Of a stretch of DNA of 7,228 nt, positions 5,915-7,228 are shown in pieces; the first letter of the stretch is position 1; each line of letters opens with the position of its first letter. The position numbers and the translations under genes were made by a program. Origin of the DNA: UBA1822 sp963634795 (GTDB lineage Bacteria > Bacillota > Negativicutes > Veillonellales > Dialisteraceae); assembly GCA_963634795.1 (NCBI GenBank), contig CAVHDO010000085.1:1-7228 (forward strand), written 5' to 3'. The notes beneath the pieces were generated by a model. That model had not been told where the DNA came from and made no database searches. It saw only the letters and a program-made list of their open reading frames with translations.

Positions 5915-7228
5915 GCAGCATCCCTCCCAGCGTCAGCGCAAGCTCCAAAATCACACAGCCCAGGCAAGCCGTGTAGCCGAGCCGTTTCACCCATTCCTCA
6001 CCGAACCAAGTTTCCAGATACCAATTCCGGAGCGTGACCGGCACCACATGGCCCGCGACGCCGCGATACGCCGTGTCCTGCCCCAGATTTTCCCCGGCCA
6101 AATTCGTCACGACCTTGCGCTTCACCCGGCTGTGTTTCCCGAAACGCAGACACAGGGAAATCAGCAAAATCACCATAATCGACATGATCCAGAGATTGCT
6201 CTGCGCGATCACGTCCGTCACGACAGGATACGTTTCCGCCAAATACGGCATGACCAAAAATTGCGAAACGAGAGGAAACAGCACGCACACCACGAGCGTC
6301 AGCCCCGACAGAATTTTCAGCGTCATCCACTCCATGGGGACAATCCCGACCTCCCGATTTTCGTTCGTCGGGATGTACGTCGTGATTTTTCCGAGCCATT
6401 TCGTCCAGTAAAAGAGCGTCGTCGCCGAGCCGAAAACGAGCACCAAGAGCAAAATCGGCTGCCCCGCATCGACGAAAGCTTTCATCGCCGCCCATTTCGA
6501 AATCAGCATCCCGAAAGGCGCCAGAAACATCCCGCAAATCCCGATCACCATGCAGAGCGACAAATGCGGCATCGAATTGAAGACGCCGTCGAAGCGCTCC
6601 AAATTCCGGCTTCCGAGCTGCTGCTCCGCCGTGCCGACCGTGAGAAAGAGAAGACTCTTGGCGACCGCGTGGAAAATGACGATCATGATGGCCGTCCACG
6701 CCGCCTCAAACGATCCCGTCCCCGCGCAGCAGACAATCAGCCCCAAATTGGAAATCGTCGAATACGCCAGCACTTTCTTTCCATCCGATTGCGAAATGGC
6801 CGCGCAAGACGCGAAGAAAAATGTCGCACCGCCGACCAGCATCGCCATGACGCCCACATGATTGTTTCCCATCAGCGGACACAATTTGATAATCAGAAAC
6901 ACGCCGGCCTTCACCATCGTGGATGAATGCAAGAGCGCCGACGTCGGTGTGGGCGCCACCATCGCCCCCAAGAGCCAGCCGGAAAAAGGCATCATCGCCG
7001 ATTTCGTGAATCCGCAGAAAACGAGCAGCGCCACCGCCGGCTCCACGGGAAATCCCATCCGCCCGAGCGCAATCAAATCCGAAAGCTCCACCGTCCCGTA
7101 CGTCATCCCCATCCAGACGATAGCCAGCGCGAAAGCCAGCCCGCCGAAAAGATTCATCCACAGCGCTTTGCAGGAATTGTGAATCGCCTCGTTCGTCCCG
7201 GAATATCCGATCAAAAGAAACGAACACA
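5907..7228 (-). CDS. echA: Ech hydrogenase ion-translocating subunit A, NuoL/Mrp antiporter-like (5' end outside window)
   Basis: This is the C-terminal part, about 440 residues, of a large membrane protein of the NuoL/NuoM/MrpA family, proposed to move H+ or Na+ when electrons flow. The frame is open to the window edge. The TTG at 7214 is an internal Leu, not a start, since the family sequence continues upstream (CSFLLIGYSG). Counting from that Leu, FTKSAMMPFSGWL (69-81) and PTPTSALLHSSTMVKAGVF (88-106) carry the conserved channel lysines, and HAVAKSLLFLTVGT follows further on. About ten hydrophobic segments are visible. The final 120 residues include a basic loop and a last helix ending in GGMLHV. 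Roughly 200 N-terminal residues are probably missing. Confidence 0.93.
   Translation of the reverse strand, partial: CSFLLIGYSGTNEAIHNSCKALWMNLFGGLAFALAIVWMGMTYGTVELSDLIALGRMGFPVEPAVALLVFCGFTKSAMMPFSGWLLGAMVAPTPTSALLHSSTMVKAGVFLIIKLCPLMGNNHVGVMAMLVGGATFFFASCAAISQSDGKKVLAYSTISNLGLIVCCAGTGSFEAAWTAIMIVIFHAVAKSLLFLTVGTAEQQLGSRNLERFDGVFNSMPHLSLCMVIGICGMFLAPFGMLISKWAAMKAFVDAGQPILLLVLVFGSATTLFYWTKWLGKITTYIPTNENREVGIVPMEWMTLKILSGLTLVVCVLFPLVSQFLVMPYLAETYPVVTDVIAQSNLWIMSIMVILLISLCLRFGKHSRVKRKVVTNLAGENLGQDTAYRGVAGHVVPVTLRNWYLETWFGEEWVKRLGYTACLGCVILELALTLGGMLHV

Noticed and set aside
4583..6037. 484-codon open frame on the plus strand
   Set aside because: It lies antisense to echC, echB and the end of echA, all of which have clear family motifs. 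Its translation is rich in His, Arg and Gln with no recognisable domain. It is explained by codon bias that removes antisense stops.
5913..6926. 337-codon open frame on the plus strand
   Set aside because: Antisense to echA, and low-complexity Arg/His/Gln-rich translation with no motif or credible ribosome site.
7212..7214. TTG as a possible start of echA
   Set aside because: The family sequence continues in frame upstream to the window edge, and about 200 N-terminal residues would be missing. The gene is cut by the window, not short.

Overview
The window carries most of an operon for a membrane-bound, energy-converting group 4 [NiFe] hydrogenase of the Ech type. It lies entirely on the minus strand, so transcription runs from high to low coordinates. 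The order is echA (its 5' end lies beyond base 7228), echB, echC, echD, echE, echF, then hypA and hypB for nickel insertion, and last a short-chain dehydrogenase/reductase of the YdfG type. The echABCDEF order matches that known from Ech hydrogenases. Neighbouring genes overlap by 1-8 nt or are separated by at most 16 nt, and most have a clear GGAGG-type ribosome binding site, so this reads as a single transcript with translational coupling. Its promoter is outside the window.

Downstream of the operon, still on the minus strand, is tRNA-Thr(CGU) with its own near-perfect sigma-70 promoter and a strong rho-independent terminator. No convincing terminator separates the reductase gene from the tRNA, so operon transcripts may run through it.

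Bases 1 to about 320 hold no credible gene. They are packed with short perfect or near-perfect hairpins, including a 40-nt palindrome. They also hold two copies of a 43-nt element whose differences include two compensatory base-pair changes in the stem. This looks like an intergenic palindromic repeat family.

How the parts work together: EchC (proximal Fe-S cluster), EchE (Ni-Fe site), EchD and the ferredoxin-like EchF form the cytoplasmic arm. EchA and EchB form the membrane arm related to complex I. By family knowledge, electrons from reduced ferredoxin pass through EchF and EchC to the Ni-Fe site, protons are reduced to H2, and ions are moved across the membrane; the reverse direction is also possible. 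HypA and HypB deliver nickel to EchE. The role of the reductase is unknown.

Organism: an anaerobic bacterium, most likely in the Bacillota. The reasons are the strong AGGAGG-like sites, the tRNA with an encoded CCA end, the canonical sigma-70 promoter and the fermentative hydrogenase. The moderately high GC and palindrome-rich spacer make me think of Negativicutes, but that is a weak inference.

The most unusual points are an EchF made of two tandem copies of the two-cluster ferredoxin domain (four [4Fe-4S] motifs, offset by exactly 100 residues), an EchE that stops right after its metal-binding motif, and the hairpin array with covarying stems. The system as a whole is a known type and not a new one.
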